This document shows positions 1 to 10,573 of a stretch of 64,000 nt of DNA, piece by piece. Position 1 is the first letter of the stretch, and each line of letters begins with the position of its first letter. Made by a program: the position numbers and the translations under genes. The notes beneath the pieces are model-generated. The model had not been told where the DNA came from, did not search any database, and saw only the letters and a list, made by a program, of their open reading frames with translations. Origin of the DNA: Edaphobacter sp. 12200R-103 (GTDB taxonomy: Bacteria > Acidobacteriota > Terriglobia > Terriglobales > Acidobacteriaceae); assembly GCF_010093025.1 (NCBI RefSeq), contig NZ_CP048114.1, positions 1,674,001 to 1,738,000 of the forward strand, in the 5' to 3' direction.

Positions 1-1018
1 CGGATTCTCCATCTGCAAAGGCTGCGAGCACCGCCGCTCCCAGTGCTGTTTCAGGCTCGAAGATCTCCTCCAGATTCTTTCCTACCAGTTCTCCTTGTGG
101 GCGATTGACGAAGTACGCCACGGCGTCAGATACCATCAGGGCACGCCGGTCCGCGGTAAACAAAAGAACGCCGTCGCGCAATGTGTCCAGCATCTGATTT
201 AGGCTGGCCTGCAGGGCCGTGTAACCGGCCTCAGTCGAACGCATCTGCTGGCCCAGGCGGTCAATCGTCTCGGAGACGCGCACGACTGCATCCCCGATAG
301 GCTTCGTCGGGGTGGGAGCCTCTCCTGCCTGGAGCGTTAGCTTCTGCAGCTGGCGGCTGATCTGTTCGATTGGCTGCAGGGCCGCGGTGGCCAGTACAGC
401 CGCTGCCAGCATCGCCGCGACCGCCGCCAGAAACGCGAAGAGAGCCGCAGCACGAAGCCATGGCTCGTAAGAATTCCTCAGAAAGGTCGAGCGCACTCCC
501 AGATGGATCATCAGAAACGGATGCCCGTTTCGTTCCAGCGGCTGAACGGAGTCAAAGACCTGCGGCCGCCCGAAGACCTGTCTGCTTTGGTAGGCAATGC
601 TTCCGTTCTGGATGCTTTCGAGGCTGTACCGCTGCGGTGCAGCCTCATTCATCTCGTCCGGATCCGTGCTGACAATGATGATGCCGCGGTCATCGACCAC
701 GCTGACGTCCTGCACCGTCGGAGAATACCGGACGATAGCATTCATCACATCAGCCAGCGGCTGATAGTTACGCAGAGCGTCAGCAACCGCAGCCCGCAGC
801 GCCTCGTCGCTTCCATCCGAAGGAGGATTGGCACGCAACCCTGTCTCCACCGCCTGGCGCGTCATTAAAGTGACCTGGCTGGCGAGAACGCTGTTCGCGG
901 CAGCCGTCTGCTCAATTCTCTGCCGCAGAAGCTCTCCGACAAACAGAATCGACAGCACCATCACAATGGCGCATGTCAGTCCGGTAGCGGACACGACCAG
1001 CTTCGTTTTCAGCCGCAT
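1..1018 (-). CDS. sensor histidine kinase, N-terminal part (runs off left edge)
   Basis: The minus strand is open from an ATG at 1018 to the window edge (339 codons); the kinase core lies outside. It begins MRLKTKLVVSATG and has a first membrane helix at about residues 8-30, an extracytoplasmic sensor segment of about 160 residues, a second helix at about 189-213, a HAMP-like linker and the start of a PAS-like domain from about 265. The start codon lies 2 bp beyond the stop of the upstream sigma-54 regulator gene, so the two are almost certainly one operon and a cognate two-component pair. Membrane location and partnership are inferred from layout; the signal sensed is unknown. Confidence 0.75.
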   Translation of the reverse strand, partial: MRLKTKLVVSATGLTCAIVMVLSILFVGELLRQRIEQTAAANSVLASQVTLMTRQAVETGLRANPPSDGSDEALRAAVADALRNYQPLADVMNAIVRYSPTVQDVSVVDDRGIIIVSTDPDEMNEAAPQRYSLESIQNGSIAYQSRQVFGRPQVFDSVQPLERNGHPFLMIHLGVRSTFLRNSYEPWLRAAALFAFLAAVAAMLAAAVLATAALQPIEQISRQLQKLTLQAGEAPTPTKPIGDAVVRVSETIDRLGQQMRSTEAGYTALQASLNQMLDTLRDGVLLFTADRRALMVSDAVAYFVNRPQGELVGKNLEEIFEPETALGAAVLAAFADGES

Positions 1019-1020
1019 GC

Positions 1021-2466
1021 CTAGTCCACCAGGGCAGAGTTATTTGAGTATTCCTTCAGCTTATTCTGCAAGGTCTTCGAACTGATACCCAGAATCTCTG
1101 CGGCCTTTGTCTTGTTGTTGTGGGTCGACATCAGGGTCTTGAGGATCAGCTGCCGCTCCGCCTCATCGACGGTGGTGCCAACTTCAACGCGGACCGTGTT
1201 CTGATCTTCGAGGTAGCGCTCCACCTCGCTCGGACGGGCGCCATCCGACTCGCTGGAACGCCCCGGCCTGCCGATGACGGGAGAAAAGCCCGACTCCCCA
1301 AACTGCGGCGGAAGGTGCTCCAAACCCAGCATGCCCGTTCCGGCCATAATGGTGGCACGCTCGATTGTGTTGCGCAGTTCACGCACATTGCCCGGCCACT
1401 GGTAGGACATCAGCTTCTTGAGAAGGCTGTCCTTCATTCCCGTCACGCTGCAGTTGTGGCGCTCGTTCATGTCCCCGATCATCTTCTGCGCAATCGGAGC
1501 AATGTCTTCCAGGTGCTCGCGCAGGGGCGGCATCTGGATATTGAAGACATTCAGCCGGTAGTACAGGTCGCCACGCAACTCGCCTGCGGCAACAGCCTGC
1601 TCGGGATCCTTGTTGGTGGCGGCTACAACGCGAACATCGACCGGCGTCTCGGTCTTGCTTCCCAGTCGCCGCAGCTTACGGTCCTCAAGTACTCGGAGCA
1701 GCTTGGCCTGTGTCGCCGCCGGCATCTCACCGATCTCGTCCAGCAGCAGCGTCCCCTCTTCCGCCAGCTCAAAGCATCCCGCCCGCCGTTCCAGTGCACC
1801 CGTAAAGGCTCCCTTTTCATGTCCGAAGATCTCGCTTTCAATCAACGTCTCAGGAATGGCCGCGCAGTTCACTGCCACAAATGGCTTGTTGTGCCGCGAG
1901 CTGAGTTCGTGCAGGGCACGGGCCACCAACTCCTTCCCGGTTCCGCTCTCGCCGGTGACAAGAACGCTGACGTTGGAGGGAGCAATCCGCTCGATCAGCG
2001 AGAAGACCTGCTTCATCCGCTCTGAGGTTCCTACCAACGGCCCGAGCGTGCCGGTATCCGGCCGCAGGCGTTGCGAGTAGCCCACGCGAGCGGTCTCAGT
2101 CTCGGCGTGCTGCCGGCTGGCGTTCTGCAAAATGGTCCGCAAACGAAGCGGATCGACCGGCTTGGGGACGTAGTCGAAGGCGCCCCTGCGCATTGCCTCC
2201 ACCGCAGATTCGATGGATCCCTGAGCCGTCATCATGACGACCGCGATGTGGTCGGGCAGCTCCCCAATGCGATTCAGCAGCTCCATCCCGTCCATGCGAG
2301 GCATCTTCAGGTCGGTCACAACGATGGCCGGTTTCCAGGAGAGCGCCTTCTCCAGACCTTCAACGCCATCCGCTGCGCCTTCAGTCCTGTACCCCCAGCT
2401 CTCGATCAGTTCGGTCAAACCCGTGCGCGCATGGATCTCGTCTTCGACGATCAAAACTCGTTCCAA
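1021..2466 (-). CDS. NtrC-family sigma-54-dependent response regulator
   Basis: 481 aa with the full three-domain layout. The receiver domain (1-120) has acidic residues VEDE at 8-11, phosphoacceptor D52 (TDLKMP) and K102. The AAA+ domain has Walker A GESGTGKE from 172 and the sigma-54 contact loop GAFTGA at 219-224. The C-terminal Fis-type helix-turn-helix contains AAEILGISSKTLQNKL. The family activates transcription by sigma-54 RNA polymerase from enhancer sites, using ATP hydrolysis. The intact GAFTGA loop argues for a true sigma-54 activator. The sensor kinase gene follows 2 bp downstream. Target genes are not evident. Confidence 0.93.
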   Translation of the reverse strand: MERVLIVEDEIHARTGLTELIESWGYRTEGAADGVEGLEKALSWKPAIVVTDLKMPRMDGMELLNRIGELPDHIAVVMMTAQGSIESAVEAMRRGAFDYVPKPVDPLRLRTILQNASRQHAETETARVGYSQRLRPDTGTLGPLVGTSERMKQVFSLIERIAPSNVSVLVTGESGTGKELVARALHELSSRHNKPFVAVNCAAIPETLIESEIFGHEKGAFTGALERRAGCFELAEEGTLLLDEIGEMPAATQAKLLRVLEDRKLRRLGSKTETPVDVRVVAATNKDPEQAVAAGELRGDLYYRLNVFNIQMPPLREHLEDIAPIAQKMIGDMNERHNCSVTGMKDSLLKKLMSYQWPGNVRELRNTIERATIMAGTGMLGLEHLPPQFGESGFSPVIGRPGRSSESDGARPSEVERYLEDQNTVRVEVGTTVDEAERQLILKTLMSTHNNKTKAAEILGISSKTLQNKLKEYSNNSALVD

Positions 2467-2690
2467 AAGTCTTCCTGCTTTCTTACCAGAGATTCAAACG
2501 GATACTCAGCTTGGATGCCTCTGAACTATTAAGTGTATCGTCTCCTCCGGCCGCTCCTGCCTCTCAAAGCAGGCAATTGCCGCGGGCTTGAGGTAAATCT
2601 TTTAGCCTATTGCGCTTATCGGAAACTCGAATATTTCGACTCATGGGTGAGGACGCGGCTTTGCACCTCACACGCGCTATCCTATTCCCT

Positions 2691-3017
2691 ATGCTTGCAC
2701 CAGAGATCAGCGTTGAAGCACTGGCCGAAGAGCTCCAAAAGGCTCCCCAACCTCTCCTGTTGGACGTTCGTGAACCATGGGAGTTTAATTTCGCCAGCCT
2801 TCCGGATTCGCTGCTGATGCCCATGGGAGATGTTCCATCCAGGGCTCACCAGGAGCTCGACCCCGATCAGCCCATTGTCGTACTGTGCCATCATGGCGCA
2901 CGGTCGCTTTCTGTAACGATGTGGCTACGGGAACAGGGATTTGAGCATGTTCAATCGCTCGCGGGGGGAATCGATCGCTGGTCACGGGCCATCGACCCCT
3001 CTGTTCCCCGGTATTAA
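2691..3017 (+). CDS. single-domain rhodanese (GlpE-like)
   Basis: 108 aa from the ATG at 2691 (MLAPEISVEALAEEL); an open frame extends further upstream, but this start gives a normal single-domain length. It contains the rhodanese signature LLLDVREPWEF (22-32) and the active-site loop CHHGARS with catalytic C66, followed by GFEHVQSLAGGIDRW. Such proteins transfer sulfane sulfur from thiosulfate or persulfides to thiophilic acceptors in the cytoplasm. The gene is divergent from the two-component operon and stands alone. The physiological acceptor cannot be read from the sequence. Confidence 0.88.
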   Translation: MLAPEISVEALAEELQKAPQPLLLDVREPWEFNFASLPDSLLMPMGDVPSRAHQELDPDQPIVVLCHHGARSLSVTMWLREQGFEHVQSLAGGIDRWSRAIDPSVPRY

Positions 3018-3140
3018 CTAACCAGATTCGCAGCTTGATCATGTCTACCGAGTCTTCCTCTCCGCTATGAACACTTTGCGCCGTCTAAATGAGGACCTTC
3101 CTTCCTTTGGCAGCTTTTTGGGCACATTTGTGCATCTCAA

Positions 3141-4574
3141 ATGCGAAAGAGACCTCCGGATGGGAACGTCCTGTCGGAGATCATTGGGAGCAGCATGGTT
3201 TGGTCAGCTACATCTACATCGCAATCAGGCGGAGATAACGAAAATAAGGATCCAGGCAACACCTCTGCAGAACGGCAGGGAGGGTCAGACGAACAGGCCA
3301 CGCAAGGACCCGGAAAAGTCTTTTCGCAGATGGAATTGCAGCGAAAAAACACGGAGCGGGATCTGGCTTTACTCGCAGCGATTGTCGAATCTTCCGACGA
3401 TGCAATCCTGAGTTGCGATCTCAATGGCAAAATCACAAGCTGGAATCGAAGCGCCGAACGAATCTTCGGGTATATAGCCGATGAAATCCTGGGCTGCCCA
3501 ACTTCAATTCTGGCATCGGCACGCTGCCAGGAAGATACGGAGCGTGTGCTTGACGAGGTTCGCCACGGAAGAAAGGTCGATCATTACGAGACCTGGCGCC
3601 GGCACAAAGATGGAACCGACGTCATGGTGTCGATTACGGTCTCTCCGATTTGCGACCCGTCCGGAACACTCATCGGGGCCTCCAAAGTATCGCGTGACAT
3701 CACTGCGATCCGGCGCGCGGAAGACGTACTCCGAAATACTGACAAGCTGGCCCTGGTCGGCCGCATGGCTGCAAGCATTGCGCACGAGATCAACAATCCA
3801 CTGGAGTCAGTCACCAACTTGCTCTACCTGGCGGAACACGAGTCAATCTCCGACGAAGCACGCAGCTATCTTACGTTGGCGCAGCATGAACTGGCCCGAG
3901 TCTCGCACATCGTCTCGCAGACCCTGGGCTTCTTCCGCAATACCCGGGGAACAGGCAGTGTCGCCCTTCGCGAGATCATCGACAGCGCCCTGTCTCTTCA
4001 CCTTGGACGGCTTTCCACTTCCAACGTTGTTGTTCGGAAAGAATACGCCTCTCTATCACCTCAATTGGTCCATCAGGGTGAGCTTCGGCAAGTGATCGTT
4101 AACCTGATCGGCAACGCACTGGATGCCATGTCCAGGGGCGGCCGGCTGCGCCTGCGCGTCCGACCGGCCTGGGATCCGGTGACTGGGACCCGCGGAGCCC
4201 GCATCGTCATTGCGGATAACGGAAGCGGAATCAGTCCGGAGACTCTGCGACAGATCTTTGAGCCCTTTTTTACGACAAAGGGTGCGGCAGGAACAGGTCT
4301 GGGCCTTTGGGTCAGCAGCCAGATTATCTCCCGGCACAAGGGAAGAATCTCGGTGCGCAGCAGTCAGTCGCCTGCCCATCGCGGGACAGTCTTTTCCATC
4401 TTCCTTCCAGACCTCAGTGAAGCTCCATCAAGCGAGATGGAGGAGTCGTCCGAAAGTAGGCTGCAGAGGCAGCTTCTCCAGATGCGGGGGACAGAGGCTA
4501 ACGAGCGCGAGGATGAGTCTCGTCATACACCCTCTGAACTTGACCGGCAGTCAGCTGCGTATAACGCTGCGTAG
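3141..4574 (+). CDS. soluble PAS-domain histidine kinase
   Basis: 477 aa without membrane helices. A low-complexity N-terminus (1-70) precedes a PAS domain (about 73-195, with [19 protein letters not shown]). The dimerisation box is [14 protein letters not shown] with phosphoacceptor H215. The HATPase domain has the N box ([10 protein letters not shown]), G1 (IADNGSGI), F box (FFTTK) and G2 (GTGLGLW). It is therefore a cytoplasmic kinase without an adjacent receiver gene. A hydrophilic tail of about 45 residues follows the ATPase domain, and the last 77 bp overlap tail-to-tail with the xerC-like gene, so the tail may be unconstrained. The start is the first ATG compatible with the PAS; upstream sequence gives no better one. 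Confidence 0.88.
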   Translation: MRKRPPDGNVLSEIIGSSMVWSATSTSQSGGDNENKDPGNTSAERQGGSDEQATQGPGKVFSQMELQRKNTERDLALLAAIVESSDDAILSCDLNGKITSWNRSAERIFGYIADEILGCPTSILASARCQEDTERVLDEVRHGRKVDHYETWRRHKDGTDVMVSITVSPICDPSGTLIGASKVSRDITAIRRAEDVLRNTDKLALVGRMAASIAHEINNPLESVTNLLYLAEHESISDEARSYLTLAQHELARVSHIVSQTLGFFRNTRGTGSVALREIIDSALSLHLGRLSTSNVVVRKEYASLSPQLVHQGELRQVIVNLIGNALDAMSRGGRLRLRVRPAWDPVTGTRGARIVIADNGSGISPETLRQIFEPFFTTKGAAGTGLGLWVSSQIISRHKGRISVRSSQSPAHRGTVFSIFLPDLSEAPSSEMEESSESRLQRQLLQMRGTEANEREDESRHTPSELDRQSAAYNAA

Positions 4575-5502
4575 TGGAAAGCCTCTCGTGCCCCAGCATC
4601 TCCTGAATCGCCCGCAGGTCGGCACCCTCCTCCAACATATGCGTACCGAACGCATGCCGAAGCGTATGCGGGTGCACATCGGCCGGCAGTCCGCGGCTTC
4701 GAGCAATTGCCTTGACGATGCGGCCCACGCTGCGGGTCGTTAGCCTGCAATCACCGCGCGCGCGAAGATTGATGAGCAATGGCCCCTGGTTCACCAGATT
4801 TCTCTTTCCTGCCGCCTGAAGCCGCTCCGCCCGCGTTGGCAGATAGTTGCGAAGGGCCATCGCAGCCTCGTCTCCCAGGGGAACCATGCGTTCTTTGCGT
4901 CCCTTGCCGCGAACCAGGATGGCCTCGTCGGCCCACTTGACGCTGTCGAGATTCAGGTCTACCAGCTCAGAGTTCCGAATCCCGCAGCCATACAGCAGCT
5001 CGAAGATGGCGCGCTCCCTCTCCGGCCAACGGATGCTCTCCTCCACTCCTTCTGCAGCCTCATCCACACGGCTTGGCGCTGAACGCTTTTGAGCGCCTTC
5101 CAGCGAGTTCAGAACGCGGTTGACCTCTTCGACCGTCGGTACCCTGGGAAGATGCTTCGGCAGCCTGGGGGTACTGACGAGAAGCGCCGGATTCTGCTCT
5201 ATCAGCCTCTCCTTCGCCAGCCAGCGAAACCAGCTTCGAATGGCTGCCAGGGCACGGGCCGCACTGGCCTTGGTCAGCCCACGTTCATAAAGCACCGCCA
5301 GGTACGAACGAATATGCGTGTGCTCGACCGCCTTAATCTTCGCTTCGGTACCGAGCGACTCCGCCAGATAGGACGCAAAGTTGCGAATCTCGCGCGTATA
5401 AGCGCGCAGTGTGTGCTGCGATGAACCACGCTGTGTGGCCAGCACGGACAGAAACTGCTCCGTCAGGCGAGAAAACTCGGTCTGTACGCTCCCGTCTTCC
5501 AC
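4498..5502 (-). CDS. xerC: tyrosine recombinase, XerC/XerD-like (second gene of pair)
   Basis: 334 aa. A SAM-like N-terminal domain ([17 protein letters not shown]) is followed by a catalytic domain with R in [13 protein letters not shown] in [12 protein letters not shown], the [12 protein letters not shown] box, [13 protein letters not shown] and the nucleophile Y in QRYTQL. All five catalytic residues are visible. The family resolves chromosome dimers at dif. A hydrophilic insertion of about 25 residues rich in S, E and R precedes the first catalytic arginine. It starts 4 bp after the stop of a second Xer-like gene on the same strand, suggesting co-expression as a heterodimer. Naming this copy XerC rather than XerD is a guess. 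Its 3' end overlaps the kinase gene by 77 bp. Confidence 0.85.
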   Translation of the reverse strand: MEDGSVQTEFSRLTEQFLSVLATQRGSSQHTLRAYTREIRNFASYLAESLGTEAKIKAVEHTHIRSYLAVLYERGLTKASAARALAAIRSWFRWLAKERLIEQNPALLVSTPRLPKHLPRVPTVEEVNRVLNSLEGAQKRSAPSRVDEAAEGVEESIRWPERERAIFELLYGCGIRNSELVDLNLDSVKWADEAILVRGKGRKERMVPLGDEAAMALRNYLPTRAERLQAAGKRNLVNQGPLLINLRARGDCRLTTRSVGRIVKAIARSRGLPADVHPHTLRHAFGTHMLEEGADLRAIQEMLGHERLSTTQRYTQLTAGQVQRVYDETHPRAR

Positions 5503-5506
5503 GTGC

Positions 5507-6448
5507 CTATACCTCAGCCTCTGGCGTCATGCGCCTGCCACGCGGATGATGCATCCGATGGACCTGCTTCAGTCTTCCCAGCGCAACATGCGTGTACACC
5601 TGTGTCGTCGAAATATCCGCGTGTCCCAGCAGCGTCTGCACACTGCGCAGATCGGCGCCGTGCTCCACCATGTGGGTTGCGCAGCTATGGCGCAGCTTGT
5701 GCGGACTCACCTTCTCTCCCGGGGGAGAGGCCGAACGCACCATCTCCCATACCCACTGACGCGTAAGCGGCTTTCCGCGAACACTCAGAAACAGCGTGCG
5801 CTCCCGCCCCTTTTCATCCAGCGCTGGCCGGCCCAGCGCAAGATATCTCTCCAAAGCCTCGAGCGCCGACCGCCCCAGCGGGACGATCCTCTCCTTGTCA
5901 CCTTTGCCGCGAACCTGTGCCCGGCCCGCATCCATCTGCAGATCCTCAACGTGCAGAGAGCATATCTCCCCTACGCGAAGGCCGCCGCCATACAGCAGTT
6001 CCAGGATGGCATGGTCGCGCAGCGCAAGTGCATCCGCATCAGCGACACGCGCCGCAACGCCGGTGCGCTCCAGCATCTCTTCCACTTCGCTCTCGGCCAG
6101 GCTCTTCGGCAGAATCTTCCAGCTCGCCGGAGTCTCCACGTTCACCGTGGGATCGTGCGCGATCTTTTTGTCCATCAGCAGCCAGCGATAAAATCCGCGC
6201 AGGGCGCTCAATTTGCGCGCAATCGAGCGCGAATCGACGCCGTTGCCGCGCAGTCCTTCCATAAACGCGGTAACGTCCTCCTGCTGCACCGTCAGCAGCA
6301 GTCCGTCTCGCCCTTCCACATGCTCTGCCATCTGTTCCAGATCGCGCCGGTACGCCGCACACGTCGCAGGCCGCACTCCCTTCTCGACACGCAGGTACAC
6401 CATGTACTCCCGAAGGATCTGGACGTTACCGGGAAGGTTGGGGTGCAT
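5507..6448 (-). CDS. xerD: tyrosine recombinase, XerD-like (first gene of pair)
   Basis: 313 aa from the ATG at 6448, which has GGAG 8 nt upstream; a longer GTG form from 6496 is possible. Catalytic residues visible are R in [12 protein letters not shown] in [12 protein letters not shown], the box [33 protein letters not shown] and its tyrosine. The motif pattern fits XerD slightly better than XerC. It acts with a partner recombinase in dimer resolution at dif. The second Xer gene follows after 4 bp. No dif-like site was recognised nearby. In many bacteria xerC and xerD are at separate loci, so the adjacency is worth noting. Confidence 0.85.
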   Translation of the reverse strand: MHPNLPGNVQILREYMVYLRVEKGVRPATCAAYRRDLEQMAEHVEGRDGLLLTVQQEDVTAFMEGLRGNGVDSRSIARKLSALRGFYRWLLMDKKIAHDPTVNVETPASWKILPKSLAESEVEEMLERTGVAARVADADALALRDHAILELLYGGGLRVGEICSLHVEDLQMDAGRAQVRGKGDKERIVPLGRSALEALERYLALGRPALDEKGRERTLFLSVRGKPLTRQWVWEMVRSASPPGEKVSPHKLRHSCATHMVEHGADLRSVQTLLGHADISTTQVYTHVALGRLKQVHRMHHPRGRRMTPEAEV

Positions 6449-6652
6449 GCATCCGATTATCTCCACATCCAGCCCCGCTGAGACCACCCGTCCCACCGAT
6501 GTACCTGCCTTGGTACGAACCTCTCGTCACACCCCTTCCGCACTTATGTATGCAAGCCTTTGCAGGCACCCAAATGCCGACAAAGATCGCATCGTTCGAT
6601 TACAAATTGACGAATCACTTTTTCAGAATCTCATTCGCCAAAGGAATACCAA

Positions 6653-6937
6653 ATGACTCATATCGACCTCCTGCTCGCTGGAGGAGTTCTCCTCTCCACC
6701 GCCGCAACCGATGCCGTCTACGTGCTCTTCAACGCCGCCGTCTCCTCCCGCCGTCGCGTACCTGCCGCCACCTGGAGCAGCATCTGGTACCTGCTCTCCG
6801 CTTTCGCCGTCATCAGCTACACCCGCAACTGGATCTACGTCTGCTTCGCCGCTCTCGGCTCCTGGATCGGCGCCTACCTCTCCATGACCTTCCTGGGACG
6901 CTCCAAAGACCTCGCCCCTGCCCGACCCAACGCCTAA
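6653..6937 (+). CDS. small hydrophobic membrane protein, unknown function
   Basis: 94 aa, MTHIDLLLAGGVLLSTAATD at the N-terminus, with three predicted membrane segments (about 5-27, 43-60, 62-82) and a short polar loop SSRRRVPAATW between the first two. I do not recognise a catalytic motif. It is divergent from the xer genes and lies upstream of ffh, separated by a REP-like repeat. The position of charged residues favours an inner-membrane protein. The coding frame is supported by hydrophobic periodicity and G+C-rich codon use like its neighbours. Confidence 0.6.
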   Translation: MTHIDLLLAGGVLLSTAATDAVYVLFNAAVSSRRRVPAATWSSIWYLLSAFAVISYTRNWIYVCFAALGSWIGAYLSMTFLGRSKDLAPARPNA

Positions 6938-6977
6938 CCTGCCCCACCGAACCGTCACCGCGCCTTCTTGCAGGAAC

Positions 6978-7030
6978 CGTCATTCTGAGCGAAGCGAAGA
7001 ACCTCTGTATTTCGCCCGAGCCGCCACAAA
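6978..7030 (+). repeat. REP-like palindromic repeat, extended form
   Basis: Contains GTCATTCTGAGCGAAGCGAAG followed by CTGTATTTCGCCCGAG and GCCACAAA. A close relative in opposite orientation lies at 63143-63196, sharing both the GTCATTCTGAGC end and the CTGTATTT-GCCCGA-GCCACAAA extension. It sits between the small membrane protein gene and ffh. Confidence 0.75.
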
Positions 7031-7068
7031 AATCCAGGACTTCCCCGCTGATAAACTGGTAGTCAGCC

Positions 7069-8454
<1,386 letters not shown>

Positions 8455-8494
8455 AACTTTCTCTGTTCGTAAAACGCTGATAAAAATGTAGTTT

Positions 8495-9788
8495 ATGGTC
8501 AATCCAGAGATTGGTTTTACTTCGGATGTAAATAAGAGATCCGCAGAGGTTTGTTGGTCGCCGAGATCTTGTACGTGATTGCGTCAAATCGCTAAACGCA
8601 CCGTCGGGCCTTATCGCCATATATGGAAAACGAGGGGTGGGTAAATCCTCCCTTCTTCGGCAACTGCAACAAGTTGCACTCGGCGACTACTCCCTCCCTA
8701 TAAGAGCAGGCCTTCAACACGAGCTTCCCCAAAGACCCCGAAAATATCTCACTGTCTATTACAGTTGCGATTCGATGATCGCAAACGGAGCAGGACTGCT
8801 TAGCCGCCTCTGCAACGATCAAAACTCCGAAGATGGATTGCTTCGGTTAGTCCCTGCAGACGGCAAGGAAATGGTGGAATTTACCCGATCCAGTGAGAGT
8901 GGGATCGGAGCAGATTTGAAAGTGCTGAAGTTCGATACTAAGGGGGGCAGCACTGAAAAATATGCAAGAACTGTTCCTGGAGATATCGTTCAAACATTTC
9001 GCAATTTTGTTGATTCGATAATCACACATCAAGTTCACGCAAAAATGAAACGTGATGGCCTTTTAGTGCTGTTGGATGAGTTTGACGTTATAGAAGACAA
9101 AAAAGGCCTTGGTTCACTTATCAAATCCTTAACAAGTCCGTATCTGAAGTTTGCGATCTGCGGAATTGGGCAAGATCTTGCAGATCTAGTTGCTGACCAT
9201 GCATCCGTCGAGCGCCTCTTGGAAGAAGGTGCCATACACGTACTGCCGATGGACAAGCCAGAAACGGAAGAAATCTTCTTCACGGCAGAAAGATTGTTCA
9301 AAGGTCAAGTGACATTTGAAAGATCCGTGATTGATGAGATTGTCAGTGTGTGCCAAGGATACCCATATTTTGCGCAGCTGATTGGCAAAGAGTGCATCTC
9401 TCAAGCCAACCTCAAAGGCAAGACGACTATTGATAGAGCTATCTTCGGGGGTGTCCTTGATGACATTCGTTCTGGACGGGCTTTCCCCACATTAGAGTCT
9501 AGCTATCAGCGAGCAATCGGAAATTCTCGCGATAGAGAACTAATCTTGCATCTTCTAGCTGGGCAGCCGGAAGAAATTGCCATGTTCAATTCTGAGAGTG
9601 GTCGGATTCTTCTAAAAGAAGCACGCAAAGATGCAGAGGAGTTAGAGATTCAATACATCGATCAACTTGTCCCACGCCTAGTTGACCCAAGTTATGGCCC
9701 TGTGTTGCGGCGGGTTCCGGAAAGACAAGGAACATACGAGTTTGTTAATCCAGTTCTTCGCCTGTATGTAAGACTGCGCGCGATATAG
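8495..9788 (+). pseudogene. AAA/STAND-type ATPase with a frameshift near its 5' end
   Basis: The main frame gives about 400 aa, with P-loop YGKRGVGKSSLL at 8622-8657 and Walker B LLVLLDEFDVIE near 9060. The P-loop is cut by the first possible start (GTG 8637), and in-frame codons reach back only to a stop at 8529. Codons 8532-8636 encode IRDPQRFVGRRDLV, a normal lead-in to this domain, but contain no start codon. In another frame an ATG at 8495 encodes MVNPEIGFTSDVN, a plausible N-terminus. Joining the frames needs a one-base deletion or two-base insertion near 8531. The gene is visibly less G+C-rich than ffh, suggesting transfer. It may be a pseudogene, a sequencing error or a frameshifted gene. 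Function unknown; it stands alone. Confidence 0.65.
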
Positions 9789-9811
9789 ATTACTTACAAA
9801 CTTCCCGTGAT

Positions 9812-9932
9812 AAAGGATGGGCCACCTATACATCCAATCACCCATTTAGCATCGGGCGCCCCAATCATGCGGTCTCCTCGCATGATTGGGCATTCGCTCA
9901 AAGCGCGAACTGCAATTCCTGAAAGCCCCATG
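9812..9932. repeat. palindromic repeat family 2, copy 1
   Basis: Contains a perfect 11-bp stem CCCAATCATGC/GCATGATTGGG (9860-9870 with 9880-9890), preceded by GGGCCACCT and ATCGGGCGCC and followed by GCATTCGCTCAAAGCGCGAAC. The same architecture recurs at 12541-12640 and 13395-13486. Between the ATPase and the GIY-YIG unit. Confidence 0.65.
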
Positions 9933-9952
9933 CAACCTAAGCTCACCACAGT

Positions 9953-10005
9953 GTCATCCTGAGCGAAGCCCGAAGGGCACAGTCGAAGGATCGGCGGTTC
10001 TTCCA
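9953..10005 (+). repeat. REP-like palindrome, left flank of GIY-YIG gene (copy 1)
   Basis: Ends GTCATCCTGAGCG and AGTCGAAGGATC, with the short stem-loop GCCCGAAGGGC between them, then GCGGTTCTTCC. The element at 10351-10413 has the same ends in inverted orientation, so the two bracket the endonuclease gene. Confidence 0.8.
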
Positions 10006-10019
10006 CACCGCCACCACCT

Positions 10020-10337
10020 TCATCCCTCGCCAAACATCTTCACCGGCTTACCCCAATCTTCACTCAGATCCACCCAAGCCGGATTCTCCTGTTCGATCAG
10101 CCAGATCTTCTTCGCCCGCGACCAGCCCTTCAACTGCTTCTCCCGCGCAATCGCATCGCCCACATAAGCGAACCGTTCGAACCACACCAGCCGGTTGCAG
10201 TTGTACCGCTTCGAGTAGCCATCGAAACGCCCCTGCTTATGCTGCTCCACCCGAAGCTCGATCTCGCTCGTCGTACCCACATAAAGGTTATGGCTCCGGC
10301 TCGCCATGATGTAGGAGTAGTAGATCGTCTCGCGCAT
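10020..10337 (-). CDS. GIY-YIG family endonuclease (COG2827/UPF0213-like)
   Basis: 105 aa. The GIY-YIG core is YYSYIMASRSHNLYVGTTS (6-24), followed by ELRVEQHKQG, the conserved arginine/tyrosine region RYNCNRLVWFE, and EKQLKGWSRAKKIWLIE with the metal-binding glutamate. It ends PAWVDLSEDW. This is a stand-alone single-domain nuclease of the UvrC-N/Slx1-like fold; members are widespread and mostly uncharacterised. The gene is flanked immediately on both sides by inverted REP-like palindromes (9953-10005 and 10351-10413), and the whole unit is duplicated downstream. The arrangement suggests a mobile or REP-processing role by analogy with RAYT transposases; that role is inference. Confidence 0.85.
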   Translation of the reverse strand: MRETIYYSYIMASRSHNLYVGTTSEIELRVEQHKQGRFDGYSKRYNCNRLVWFERFAYVGDAIAREKQLKGWSRAKKIWLIEQENPAWVDLSEDWGKPVKMFGEG

Positions 10338-10350
10338 CGGAATCCAGCAT

Positions 10351-10413
10351 AACCGCAGATCCTTCGACTCCGTTTGGCGAAAAGCGCGCCAAACTCCGCT
10401 CAGGATGACACTG
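10351..10413 (-). repeat. REP-like palindrome, right flank of GIY-YIG gene (copy 1)
   Basis: Read on the minus strand it begins GTCATCCTGAGCG and ends AGTCGAAGGATCTGCGGTT. Its central stem is longer than in the left element: GTTTGGCG pairs with CGCCAAAC across 10371-10395. It lies just upstream of the endonuclease start and could overlap its promoter. Confidence 0.8.
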
Positions 10414-10506
10414 TGACTTGAGAGGAGTTCATGGGGCTGCAGAATCGTGTTTGCCGCAAAATCACAGATCCATCTGGCTGCTACTACTTACCACCCCACC
10501 ACCGGT

Positions 10507-10559
10507 GTCATCCTGAGCGAAGCCCGAAGGGCGTAGTCGAAGGATCTGCGGTTCTTCCC
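10507..10559 (+). repeat. REP-like palindrome, left flank (copy 2)
   Basis: Same as the element at 9953 with the middle reading GCCCGAAGGGCGT and identical GTCATCCTGAGCG and GTCGAAGGATCTGCGG ends. It begins the second 554-bp unit. Confidence 0.8.
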
Positions 10560-10573
10560 TCCCCGCCACCACA

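Noticed and set aside
1120..2025. Long plus-strand open frame of 301 codons opposite the sigma-54 regulator
   Set aside because: Exact antisense of a complete NtrC-family gene; composition is a shadow of G+C-rich codons.
5411..6481. Plus-strand open frame of 356 codons
   Set aside because: Antisense to the XerD-like gene whose catalytic residues are all present; no motif of its own.
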